64,000 nt of DNA from Neelides folsomi (Eukaryota; Arthropoda; Collembola; Neelipleona; Neelidae), in assembly GCA_034687125.1 (NCBI GenBank), contig JAQGBZ010000249.1, positions 1 to 64,000 on the forward strand, read 5' to 3'. This document shows positions 10,400-22,800 of the stretch, piece after piece. Position 1 is the first letter of the stretch. Every line of letters begins with the position of its first letter. Under the pieces are notes generated by a model. That model was not told where the DNA came from and searched no databases. It saw only the letters and a program-made list of their open reading frames with translations. The translations under genes were made by a program, and so were the position numbers.

Positions 10400-13300
10400 T
10401 CAATATAACTCACGTTCATGTAAAACAGAAAAAAGCTATACATTCGATCCAGTGACAGATTCACCATCATTTACCTATAATTTTATTATCTGCTAGAATG
10501 TGAAAGTTCAATTATGTAACATTCAATTATGTATAAAATGTTATTAAATCATACTAGAATATTTAATAAAAAATATTTAATTTATAGTTTCTGGTAATAT
10601 TATTCGAAATTAAAGCCGGCCAAGTTAATAATGACAGAAGGATTGAGTTGTTATTTGAAAATGTTGAGAGACTTTGTCGAAACAATGAAGAGTTTGGGAA
10701 ATTACATTGACTGTACAAAGAGAGACATCTTATTTACAAGTTATTGTTTCGCTTAGCCTCGTTTCTTGGATAATTACAACATTCTTTCCCATCCCACGCC
10801 CACACAACCCTTTGAAGCCCGAAGATTGGAAATCAATGAAGAACAGTTGAAGTCAAGTTTCCTTCATCTCTCATATTGATCAATTGCTTTCACCGACCTC
10901 GTTCACTCCCAGCCTTTAACACATTATCTCATAAATCAATTCCTCTATTGAAATTAATCCAACAATACACAAGGTGAAGAAAATGAATCGGATCAAAACC
11001 TATAGGATGTAATACTTAAATAAATAAACATTTATAATATTATAATACTTACTTTTAGATCACAATTTGTATAAGAATAATATTGGTTTTATATAACTAG
11101 GATTTGTATTTATATTTAACTAACAATTAGTTAATAGACTTATAAATAAGAAGAAAATTGTTTTCTCCAGAACTAAATGTCTTCAATTTAAAAATGTTTA
11201 CTTTGTTCCTAAAATTAAATAAAAATGAAAGTTATTTTATAGAATTTAATAATATCCATTTAGTTTAAAAAATTAAATTTAAAAAATTAAAAATATAATT
11301 TAGTTAAATTAGGTTCCATTAAGATATTTTCAAGCTCCTTGAACATCTAAACTCCAAATAGATATAAATCAAATTGATTACTTCTATTTAATTATTTCAA
11401 TTTAATTAATTATTAGTATTAATCTTAAATTAATTTTTCAAGCAGTGGTTTGAATGTGATGAAATTTAGAAATTTTAAAGTGAAAAAATATTTTTTATTT
11501 TCCTATAATGAGAAATTACAAGTTTTCTCATTACAACAACACGGGTGTGTATGAGTCTTAAATTATAATTATTTTCCTTTTTGTTTTCTGAGACAGTTGA
11601 TAGAACAAATTGTTGATAATTATTTTAATTATTATCAAAACTCTCTCAACTTTCACTTAAGAAGAAATTTTAATATTCACCATTTACTTGTAAAGTTTTC
11701 AAAGTAATTATTCTCCCTTTGAAATAAGGAAAATAAATTATACTTGATAATTAGAACAACTAAAATAGTTTCTTAATTCCTTTGTACATTATAGATACTT
11801 AAAACAGGTAAATTATACATTATATTTATACTCTGTACTCTTATATGTAACATATTACTACTAAAATAATTATATAAATATTAAAAGTAGCAAAAAATGT
11901 GAGAAACGTCTTTTGTAAGTTTCCTTTTAATAAAATGTTCTAATTACGTAAAAAAAGGAATTTAACCCCAAAATCTATAAAAATCATCATTCATGACATT
12001 CCAATTTTTAACTATAACCAGCGAGAGTTTAGTTAAAGCAGTCTATTAAACTATCTTTGGTTAAGGCCTTAAAGCATACAAAATGCATATACTAGAGTTT
12101 ATACAAAAAGTATACTACAATATACGTATACTACTTGTACTTTTCTATATAAAAAACATTAAAAAAGGATTTTATGAATCACATTGAGTTTAAATAGAAA
12201 TAAAATTTCTCATTAATGAGGCAGGGGAGAGAAATTGGGCAAGTTTTTAATGGATGTTCATTTATGTAGTTGAGGTGTGAGTTTGACCCTTGAGGGAAAA
12301 CTCCGAGACTTCCCGACTAATGAACTTGTCACTCTCCAAGAAAACTAAACTTTTCAAACTCAGCGTCTCGAAAGTTATCCCCACTAATTCCCCCCAATTT
12401 TTCAAGTCCCAATCCCCCTCCGTTGGCCATTCACCCACACGCATTTCGAAGGTCCCTTTATGGGAAATCGTTAAACAGCCGCCGTTTAATTCACTCGACG
12501 TCCAAACGCACCACCGATCGACGCACTCATGGAGAATCAAACACTTTATCGCCCGGTCTTTATCAATTCATATCCATTGACTCCAATTCCAAACCTTTTT
12601 CAGCTCAGCTCAGGCGACCAGCGGATGAGAAAAACCGAAAATCGGTTTATAAACCGGCAAAAGACCTTTTGAAGGATTATAAAAGATTAGACCTATAAAA
12701 TTGATACAAACAGCTATAGTAAATTTACAACAGATATTCCATATACAATTTACTGTACTATAATAAATAAACATTCTGATATTAAATACCTATACAATAT
12801 AACCAGTATAAGAATACTTTCAATCTTAAGTACGAGTATCTAGTATTTTGTAAAATTTATTCTGTACAGATATATGCTACAAATATTTAATATAGTAAGT
12901 AGGTATAATTTTGTATTATATTGGCATTTTTCCAAAATACGTATTTGGGTTTAAAAAAAGATTTGAAATACAATTGAGCGTGAGAGTGTGTGTGGAAGAT
13001 ATGAAAAGATAGAGAGAAATTGAAGGGATTTACGTCATTATAGAAAGTTATTTGTGAAGGAACCTCCTTTGATCTGTGGAGTTTAAAGAGGGATAGAAAA
13101 TAGAAGCCAGCCAAACAACTCAGATTGGCTAAACCTTATGTGCTCTTGTATTTAATATATAACTAACAGATATACAGGATGTATAGTATTTTTGAAATAT
13201 ATGGTATGGGTTTACATAGATGTTGACATGGACGGTATGTTTGGAATAAATGTAAACTGTCAGTATGTGCATCTTCATTACACAGACAAGTGCTTTTATT

Positions 13301-13690
13301 TCATGTTGGCACATCTTTGAATTTACAAGCAAGATAAACGAACTCTTCCCTCATTGCATTGCATTAAATATTGTGGAAGTGAAATATTTAAACCCGAGGG
13401 TTGGTTCGATCAAACCTTACATTGATTCAAGGACTTGGATTTTTCAATTCCAATTCCTCACAGACACGGATTCCTCAAAAAACCCTAAAAACTTTGTAGG
13501 GCTTTAGTAATAAGAATCTGAAGGGACTTAAATCAAATTAAATAAATAAAAGTAATTCGTTGAAAAATGACATTCGTTTTGTTTGTGATGGCATTTTTAT
13601 CTAACTCATAAATACAGGTAGAAAGTTCATTTTGTTTATTAAATTTAATTAATTTGGTTAACCTTGCTTTCCTAGTTTATGAAAAATAAT
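10400..13690. other. Intergenic stretch, no gene recognised
   Basis: The interval between two genes that converge on it (the micropeptide on the + strand, the elongase on the - strand). Mostly AT-rich; blocks of more complex sequence at 10740-10930, 12190-12680 and 13000-13120. At 12262-12580 both strands stay open for 90 or more codons, but neither product resembles a protein family or shows a start context, so I do not call it coding. Confidence 0.5.
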
Positions 13691-13692
13691 TG

Positions 13693-13719
13693 TTTATTTT
13701 TAAAAGTTGCTGTTTTATT
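13693..13719 (-). terminator. Poly(A) signals of the elongase gene
   Basis: On the minus strand AATAAA occurs at 13719-13714 and again at 13698-13693, 83 and 104 bases after the elongase stop codon. Confidence 0.6.
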
Positions 13720-13801
13720 TTCTCGCTTAAATCACAATTACACTGAAGGGTATTTAATTTAATTAACTGATCTATTTTAATGAGAGTGATAATAAGTTTG
13801 T

Positions 13802-15268
13802 TCATTCCGACTTCCTTTCTTGTTTCTTCCCCTTTGACCAGTACGTGTGACGGAAGAAGTTGGCAAAGAGGAGGAGATAAGAAGTTCCGAGGAAGCAATA
13901 AATAAGCAAATCTCGCATATTCGCCTCACACTCAAACCCATCCACTAAAATAATAATAAATCGTTTTATACAACAAAAATATAATCCTTAGATTCGTTCG
14001 GTTTTGCTTTTTTGCCATTAATGAATTTGAAAAAAAATTAATTATTAACAATCAAATAAATTTTCATCAACTTACTCTTCATTTTAATCGCGTAGACAAA
14101 AGTGACAAATCCTGAAACGAATTGAACCATTTGAAGCGTCGTGATTCCCATTGAAATACTTCGTGAGATTTTGAATCCTGAAGCCTTTGAATTTTAATAA
14201 TAAAATCATTATTTTATTTAATGCAAGATACAAATGTTAGATGTGTTTGAGGGAAATTCAGAATATCTTTGAACTTGACTTACAACCAAGGCGTAATAAG
14301 TGTACATGATTGCATGAACAAAGAAGTTCATAATGTACGTCCAAGTGATTGGATAATCATAAGGATAATTGTGAAAGCTGATGAGAAGAACCGACACGTG
14401 GTGATACCTGAGAATTGACAAAAACGTAAAGTGAGCAATTAAAAAATATTTTGGCATTCAAAAGTTCGATAAGCTGATCGGTTTATTTATTTATTGAGTT
14501 AATTAAATCACAATAATTGTAATAATCATAGTAGGATTTTCATGTTATTAGGTTATTACCAATGAAGAAAAATTAAATTTCGTTTCCGTAAAGTGATAAA
14601 GAAGGTGTCAAAAAGCTCGAAAATTTTTGAAACCGTAAAGGCCAAAATCCAAAAAGACATCGATCCACTCAGCGGCAGTCTGGAAATTTAAATTAAAATA
14701 AAATCTCCAATATTAAATCCAAAATAATTAACTAAATGCATTTTAACTTTTTAAATAGAGCAAATTCGTTTTTCTAATTAATGATTAATTTTACCTGGTG
14801 CATGTGGTATTGTACAATCCTTTGTTATACAAATTGCTAATGATCTCCGGGCCAATTCTTGCCGTCCCCATAGTTGAAAAAACGGCCAAGGCCGTGTTCC
14901 AAATGATCAGAGGTTGTCGAAGCTTCAGCGGCTCCCGATTCTTCATCGCCCATTTGGACCCAAAGACCAACAAGAGATAAACTCCGCAAATGACATAAGG
15001 AACGTTCCAATGGATGGAAATTCGTTCTCGCCACCATCCCACGTTGATCTTCTCAAATTCAAACACAGTCTGGCTCAAGTTCGTCTTCTACAAATAAAAT
15101 TAAAATCATAATTCAACTTTTACAAATTCGCTATAGACGAAATTTAAACAATTTGAATAATTTGGCATAAATTATTAATTTTATGAATCAATTCAATAAC
15201 TTGAGCAAACATTACATGGAAGAATAAATTAAATTCTAATGATTTGTATCAACACTTACAAGGATCAT
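13802..15268 (-). CDS. Elovl6: ELOVL6-type very-long-chain fatty acid elongase (3-ketoacyl-CoA synthase)
   Basis: Condensing enzyme of the ER fatty-acid elongation cycle; ELOVL6 members extend C16 (and C12-C14) acyl-CoA with malonyl-CoA towards C18. Coding exons on the minus strand, 5' to 3': 15268-15260, 15087-14795, 14679-14560, 14407-14284, 14184-14076, 13944-13802; all GT-AG, 798 nt in one frame, 265 residues (human ELOVL6 is also 265). Visible signatures: LRKRNLIFLHWYHH, with the catalytic HxxHH box as H140-W-Y-H143-H144 (the HWYHH form is typical of the ELOVL3/6 branch, not the HVYHH form of ELOVL1/4/7), MNFFVHAIMYTYYAL in the next helix, TLQMVQF, and a final helix TSYLLLFANFFRHTYW. The C-terminus RKSE resembles a dilysine-type ER retrieval signal. 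The first coding exon encodes only Met-Ile-Leu (nine bases); the ATG was chosen because it joins in frame to KTNLSQTVFEFEK with a GTAAGT donor. The untranslated leader beyond 15268 is not resolved. Confidence 0.93.
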
Positions 15269-17962
15269 TTTTTTCAATTTTCAAGACTGTGCTTTTTGAA
15301 TCCAACAATAAAAGAAATTGTTGAAAAAATTGATTTTCGTATTTAAAAAGCGTTCTACTAAATAATGAGCTTAATTTAAAATCCATGGTGCATCATAAAA
15401 TTCATAAAATCCATTTAAAACATTTAATTTTTCACTCAATTTAAAGCTTCATACATTTACAAAATACAATTTGCAGAAAAATGAATGTATAATATAAATC
15501 ATAAATTATATATGCATCTAATGCACTGCATAAATATGAAATATTATATTATATAATATTATTAAGACATATTGTGTGACATATTAATACTATATATAAA
15601 TTTAATATTTTAATGGTATATTTTAAGGAAATGATATATAATTCATATAAACTACTTTTAAGATCGCCATATTATAATTTTGTGAATATTTGTGAAGTGT
15701 AATATGGGAATGATTAAGAGATGTGATTAGGAATGTAAGAACGTGATTTGGAGTGAATTCGGAATGAGTTTGAAATGAAAACACCGGTAAGTGTTGGGAG
15801 CTGTTTGAAACTTTCCCATTTCCGAGTACGTGAAAGTCGGGCGGGTTTTGGGAATCCTTTCGGATCCTCTCGGAAAATCATAAATTTCTCCTAGTTGAAT
15901 TGAAATGAAGAAATGAAATTTTCGCCTTTTCTCTCCACCTCGAGAGACTCATATGATATTATTATTATTACAAGGTATAATCCCTTCCAAAGTCCCGACT
16001 TTTCCGCTTTTTTCCTCCCTACAGGCTTTGAATCTTGCTGAGGAAGATTGAATTAAATATTCCGTCGGGGGAGAAGTGTGGCAGGTCTTATGGGCCGTCT
16101 ACGACCACGTCTTCCCCCTCACTCGTAAATTAAATTAGACAAAGGAAAAAACCGAATCAAAGATTTCAATTCCCATTTAAATAACCAAAAGACTTCTCTT
16201 TCTTTTACAATTCTTTTCAAATTCCTCCATTTCTTCCTAAAATAACCCAAGCAAAGATTTCCAAGAAACTCTTAAAGTCCTATAAACCTTTTAAGCATTA
16301 TAGCAAAACCAAATACACAAAACAATAAATTGCATTAAAATCATTAAATAAACCTTACTTTAATAAAGTATTTATATTTTTACATTTTTAAATCTATTGA
16401 TAACAGTGAAACAAATGGGATCTCATCATCTAGTATTTAATAATTCGTATTTAATTTTTACGCTAATAATTTATATTTAATTAAAATGACTATCTATGTA
16501 AAAGGATCCTTCCTACAAGGATTGGCTTCATGTTTTTAAAGCAGGTAACATTTGAGGCATTTCAATTTATTGCAAACGTGGCGTAAAAAGGGAGCAGGGA
16601 TTGAAAACACGGGTGGGGATTTTTTTTCATTTTCCGTCCTGTTTCTCGAAATTGTAGACATCGAGATGAAGCAGGGAGAGAGTTGATGAATGCGCGGGGT
16701 AGGAAAATAATTCACCTTTTTCCTCAATATTTTATTATGGTGGGAGAAAGGGAGATGCAGCCGGGTTCCGGAGTCAATGCCTTGTAGGGAGAATCTGCAA
16801 CATCTGTTCCTTTATTTACGCATTCTTCACTTCCTCCTTTCTTTCTCATTTTCTCATGGAACTTTTTCAATGGTCCGCAAACCCAAAATCATTTTGATCA
16901 AAAATCCACCTCTGCCAACCATTTGAGGATGAAATTTAATCATGCAATGTTTTCCCTCATAATAATAATACCTTATTGCTAATATACTGTAATACATATA
17001 CCTATACCTGTATGCATTGATAATACCAAGACCCAGTTTTCCATAATACACGCATAATTGCAGATCTACATACATAATATGTATGTACGTACATCAATGT
17101 TTTTTTTCAATAATTTGCTTTTGCACAATGTTTCATAATATTCCTAAATGAATATTTTACATATATATTATTTTGTTTGGGAATTATAAAACAAACATAA
17201 AGGTTCTTATAAGCTAATTGTAATACATATTTATACTAATATATATTTGTATCTATGTTATATGAATAAAAAGGAAAAAATGAATAATAATATCCAAAAG
17301 ATAATTTAGTAAAGAGAGAAAATGTTGAAGTTGAATATGGGTGAAAATTCCCCTTGCGTGGGTGAGATTCCGAGCGTGGGCGAAATGATGAAATGAAAAG
17401 GGCTATTATTTGTGAAATGTTTCAATTTTCAATTAATTAAGCAACTATAAATTCATCAATATTATCCTTCAATTTTGACAATATCTGTACGTAGATACGA
17501 AATTAGAATTACATGTTGTGTATGCATATGAGAATGGAAATTATTAAAACGGTCTGTATATGATAAAATGCATTTTATTTATTTCTAATACTTTTAAGAT
17601 ATAAATTCATAAACTATTGTAATAAAATGTCATCTGCGATAGACAAAAGGTATACAAAAAGACTTTTTTGAATCTTCCTCAACAAAACAAAGTTCTGTTG
17701 GTTCACAATGTTAGAGACATTTTTTTCACTTTTTTCCTTATTAAATGGATAATTATAAAGTCATTTAAGCAATACAGAGTAATTGAGCAGACACATTTTA
17801 TTTTTACATGTTTTTCCAACTGTGTCAAAATATTTATTTATTTTTAAAATATTTAATTAAGTTACCTTTTGACCGACCGAGTTTGTGAATTGACGGCCTT
17901 TGAAGCAAAAATTAAAAGCGTTCTCCTTGGAAAAAAGACTCATTGGATCTTGGAGGGAATCA
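15269..17962. other. Upstream region of the elongase gene, no further gene recognised
   Basis: No recognised coding sequence. AT-rich near the elongase start (15300-15660), then more complex blocks at 15700-16120 and 16540-16860, the likeliest places for the elongase promoter or an untranslated first exon. 17100-17860 is again AT-rich. Confidence 0.45.
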
Positions 17963-18019
17963 GGGGAAGTTAACTGGGGAAGGGGGAATTGGGGGAGGGA
18001 GGGAATTGGGGGGGGGGGG
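17963..18019 (+). repeat. G-run cluster, potential G-quadruplex
   Basis: Within 57 bases the + strand carries runs of 4, 4, 5, 5, 3, 3 and 12 G separated by loops of a few bases. That satisfies the usual four-run G-quadruplex pattern several times over. It lies between the elongase promoter side and the uif 3' end, in an otherwise AT-rich interval. Confidence 0.8.
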
Positions 18020-18912
18020 AATATTCGGTTCAGTCTTCAAGAGCAACTTTCTTTCATTATTTGATAAACCGAATAGCTTTTGTCTGTTTCGTTCATTCAA
18101 TCCAACATTTTTAATTGTACAATCAATTAATTATTAATTCTAATTAATTAATGAATAAATAAATCCGCGGATTCCACTTTACATCTTGTACACGAAAAAC
18201 AAAGAGGAGGTTAATTAATATATAGGAAATATTATTTGGGTAAACTCACAAGTACACGATACATAATATAATAATTATTATTATTAAACATTCATTTATC
18301 ATTCACAACAAAACAATTGGTAATTAAAAATTAACTAAAAGGAATATAAATAGACCCGAAAATCCTTCCCAATACAAAAAGACTCTCCAGTTTTACACAC
18401 ACGAATGGAATTGTCAAGAATTAAATTTTTTCAATCTGCATTTGTTCTTCCCCCACCGAAGAAAACTTTCATTTCCGATAAATTGAACAAAATTTAAAGA
18501 TTTCACAATCACAAATTCAACGACCATTCAAATACTTTTCATTTCTCAATTGCACGACGTTTGGCTTATCAAAAAATACTTTCAACATTTTCCTAAATTC
18601 TTCACACGCAGATTGTCAAATTGTTACAAACGACGTAAATTTAATTAACATTTTAAATTAAGAGTATAAAAAGAGGAAGAATTGAAACAGGTTCTTCCCT
18701 CAGCTCATTTAATTTAAATAACAACCATCAAGGAGCTTAAAGTTAAATTGTTAGTTTTACCTTAATTACAATAAAACTAAATAATTAAAATAATAATTGG
18801 CCTTTCTTATCTTCTACAGACTCTCTCTTGATTACATAAATACTACGCCTACAAAATATTCATAATATTTATACTTTAAAAATATTTATAATATCTTTGT
18901 TTAAATATATAT
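18020..18912. other. Intergenic, possibly distal uif 3' UTR
   Basis: No gene recognised. AT-rich sequence with a few more complex segments (18350-18760). If poly(A) addition uses a signal beyond 18913, part of this is uif 3' UTR. Confidence 0.35.
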
Positions 18913-18918
18913 TTTATT
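18913..18918 (-). terminator. Candidate poly(A) signal of uif
   Basis: AATAAA on the minus strand about 300 bases after the uif stop codon (19222-19220), in AT-rich sequence. Later signals cannot be excluded. Confidence 0.4.
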
Positions 18919-19219
18919 TAATTAATTGTCAATAAAATTGCATTATTAATGTTATCAAGAATGTGGGTTAACGGAATACGACTAAATCTAAAATGCTTGA
19001 ATTACCACAACTCCTCCAGAGATTCAAATTACGAGTGTACATTTGGAAAATTTATCATATTTTAAAATTTGATCATTATTAAATTTTTTATATATAAAAA
19101 TATCAAATATTTTCAATCAAATATTGATGCCGTCATAATTTGAAAATAATGTTTTTTTCTGAGCATGAATGAGGTTGGAATTGTTAAAGAATTCCATGGT
19201 CGGCATCACGTGTGTTGAT

Positions 19220-19838
19220 TTACTGAGCGTCGCTGTCACTCGTCGTGTCGTTCCCACTCTTCTCTAAATAAAATATTTAATTAATTCACTCGTCCCATTT
19301 AATCCAATTAAAACTTATAAAATGTCATGTTGAGTCAACCGGACCTTTTTTCCCTTGGTACGCATGTCTTCTTAATCTGTCGTATAAATCTTCTTTATTC
19401 CCGTAAATACTCGCGTTTGACCGGGCGAGGGAATTGAGCTGTCCTGGACCATAAGCTTCTAAAAAATTTAAAAACACAATTAAATATTAACCAGTTTAAC
19501 AAATTAACAAAGTAAACAATATTACAACAATCAGGTCCATCGACCATTAACTGATAATTATTCCTTATTAATTTTTTATAATTAGGAATTAATTTAAATA
19601 TTTACCTGGAGGCATTCCTCCTTTCATGTATGTCTCATTGTAAAAATTTGGCATATCCCAACCATCTTCTTCATCATCATAATAGTGAGCGTAAGTTGAG
19701 TGATGTGAAGGAGCGATGCTTTCGGCGTATGGAGCAGCAGAAGGAGCTCCGTAATAGAAATTAACTCCGCTTCCTCCAGTTGGGTCAGGAATTGTCGAAG
19801 AGGCCAAGAGTTTCTTCGGCTCTCGTCGTTTCGAAGAT
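19220..19838 (-). other. uif: uif exons 28-30: cytoplasmic tail
   Basis: Residues about 3450-3579. The tail starts with the stop-transfer sequence RSKRREPKK, is rich in tyrosine (12 in all, for example [34 protein letters not shown]) and ends TTSDSDAQ. An acidic [10 protein letters not shown] patch sits mid-tail. These features suggest phosphorylation-dependent adaptor binding, but no single known docking motif is unambiguous. The last exon is 44 bases; its join relies on a weak donor, and reading through that donor would give an alternative end GPVDST. Confidence 0.85.
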
Positions 19839-22800
19839 CTAAAGTCAAATTAAATTAATTATTAAATTAACGACTCTTAATTTAAAGTTTACGTAAAGTC
19901 GCGTTGATTTTTGTTGTTATGTTTAAACTAAAAATCTATTAAGATATTTTGTATTTACCTGACGCAAATCATCCAAATGATAAGAACAAGGAGAATGATG
20001 AAAATGACTCCGCCAGCAATTCCACCAGCAACGTAGGCAAAGATTGACTTTTCACTACAACGCGTTCCAACAAAGGACCCAATGCATTCACAGAATGGTT
20101 GATGGTTCTTTTTATTCTTGTGACAGGTTCCTTCATTGAGGCAGAAATTGTCGCAAAGATCTATAAAAACGAAGATTAAATATTAATAAAAACTGTATTA
20201 ACTTCATTTAATTACAACTTAATGTTTAATTTAATTAAAATCGTTATATTACCTTTGCAGTCTCCACTAGCAGTCTCATTGAATCCAGGCTTGCACTTGC
20301 ATCTAAAATCGTTGGTTTCAACATCTTGGATGCAAATGGCGACGCGCGAGTCGCAAAGCTCAGCTCCTTCAGCATTGCAAGGATTTGTGCAATCTTCCTT
20401 CTTGGTCTATAAAACATTAATTTCATTATTAATTCCCATTTAATTACACATTAAAAATGTCATTAATTCTTCCAATTTCCTTCCATCTACTTTATTTCCA
20501 ATTCCAATATCAATTTCTCCCTTTTCTGGATTTTATCGTTTTCTTACCGATCCAAGGAGTTTGGTCGAAGTGTCGGTTGGACATGGGAGACAGGCAGTTT
20601 GATGAGATTCTGGTTGATAATGACCCCGTTCGCAAAGAGTGCAACGATTCGCAGTTGTGTTCAAATACGATCCTAAAATAATTTTTAAAATTAATAAAAT
20701 ACTTAAGAGTAACAATTGGCATCTAAGAGGAAAGAATTGACTATTTATTTTAGTATATTAAATTATAAATTAATTATTTAATTATTTTTTAAATGAAGTT
20801 TCATACCTGAGCGACAAATAGGAAGAGTGCAATCTTCAACAGCTGAAGCTCCTGTTCCTTGGGTTGTTCTCTCCAGTGGGCAATTTGTACAAGCCGGATG
20901 GATTCCTTGTGATCTGTACGAACCTCGTGGACAAGGGATGCAAAGACCTTCAGAAGAAAGTTGTTGACCGCTTGGACATTCGTCACGACATTCAAGATCC
21001 GAAACTGCTTCGGTGCTTCTGGTGGTTTTTCCAAGTGCACAAAGTTGGCAACTGAAAGTTCCTTCATCGGGTTGATATTGTCCATGACCACAAGGGCGAC
21101 AAAGCTCAGCCGACTCATCGTAGAATTTTCCAGCTCCGCAACGTTCGCGACATTCTTTTGGAGATCTCGCTCCTAAAATCCTCGTAACTCCCGGTTTCCC
21201 AGCAATATTCGGACAAGGGAGACAATTCAACATTCCACTTTGGCTCTGATAAGTTCCAACACCGCAAAGGGAACAATTGCCCGATGCGAAATAAGACCCA
21301 GCAGCACAAGGAACACAATCTGACCCAACGACAACATGACCTGGAGCGCAAGCATAGTCCGAGACTAAATGGAGCGAAGATGGGTCAGCGGCTGTGTTTG
21401 GAAGAACGTCCCTGACATTAAAAGCGTCGTTTTCAAGAATGAGATCTTGAAGAAGCCTTTGGATGTTTGATCGCTCGTTGGTGTTGACATTCGTGACCGG
21501 GTCGGATGTTGCAGGGAATGAAATTGAAACTTCGTAAACGTCGTCTTGTTCTTGTTGTCCGTCAGTTTCTCGTTTTTTAAGAGTTCGTCCCTTTGGATGG
21601 CAAGCAACTCCGATGGCCAGATCATTGCAGTCTGAACCTTCCTTGCTCTTACTGGCACAGAATCGCCAATCTTGGTTTAATTTACCAATGGCCATCTTAA
21701 TTCGTTCTCGGAGAACTCCTTGACCGGCTTCGTTGCAAAGTCCGGCGGATGGGAAATGGAGATTCACTTTGAAAACACGTTGGGCTGGACGAGACGCTAA
21801 AAATAAAAATTATATTTTAATACCAAAATATTATATACCAATATTAGTTTATTAAAGATATATTGTTTGTGTTATTTACAATATAGCCTTTAGCCTATAG
21901 CTAACTTTAAATATAATCAATAAGGATAATTTAATCAAATAAATAAAAAGACCATTTGTGAACTTACAAGTACAAGCTGGATAAAGAGCTGGGCGGGTAA
22001 CGTCAGGTGAAGGATGCCAAAATCCTTCGGCTCCACAAGCATAGAACTTTGGCACACTTTGAGAGAATTTGAGTCCTGGAGAGCAAGTGATTTCACATGC
22101 TTTGAAATGACCCCCTGGACCCCATCCAGTACATTGTTGACTTCCACCATCTGGGTCACTAAGTGCAGGGCAGAATTCAGCTGTTGAAAAAATAATCAAA
22201 TTATTTTCAATGCCAATTTAATGATAAATTAATTAATCGCTAATTTCCAACTCTGAACTTTCTCTTTTGCTTTCAAATGGGGATAAGTGAGAACTTTAGG
22301 TCTTCGAAGTGAAAGTTCGTTCGGGGCTTCGTGGGAGGAAATTCCGAATCGAATCGAAACTTGGAAGAAAACGGGAAAAACGAGAAAATCAAATTTCCGC
22401 AGAATTTTCTTGTCAAAATCTCATGCTAAAATTCTTCCCTTTGTTTTTTCATTTTAATGCAAACTTTCTTACCGTTAACTAACAATAAGTTGTTAACTTA
22501 ATAAATGAATTAAAATGTATTACCGAGGACGTAAACTTTGAATTTGCAAGCAGCGTGATTTCCAGCTTGATCATAAGCTACATAGGCAATATCATAATTT
22601 CCCCAAAGAAGAGTTTGTCCAGGTCTAAATCCTTGTTTTTCCTCCACCCGCACAACTCCAACATCATCGGAGAAAACGGGTTCGTCCCATGTGACTGTGG
22701 CGCTTCCGTTCCTCGTAATGACCCACATAGATCCAGGGCAATGAGTGACAGTCGGTGGAATTTTGTCGGCCGTCATGACGTCGCATCGTGGGCCGGCCAT

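Noticed and set aside
12262-12580. Overlapping open frames on both strands
   Set aside because: Simultaneous openness on both strands with no family resemblance is usual for chance frames in a stop-poor block.
15260-15300. Nematode-style trans-splice acceptor before the elongase ATG
   Set aside because: No TTTCAG or other acceptor directly upstream of the ATG, and acceptors throughout the window lack the nematode consensus.
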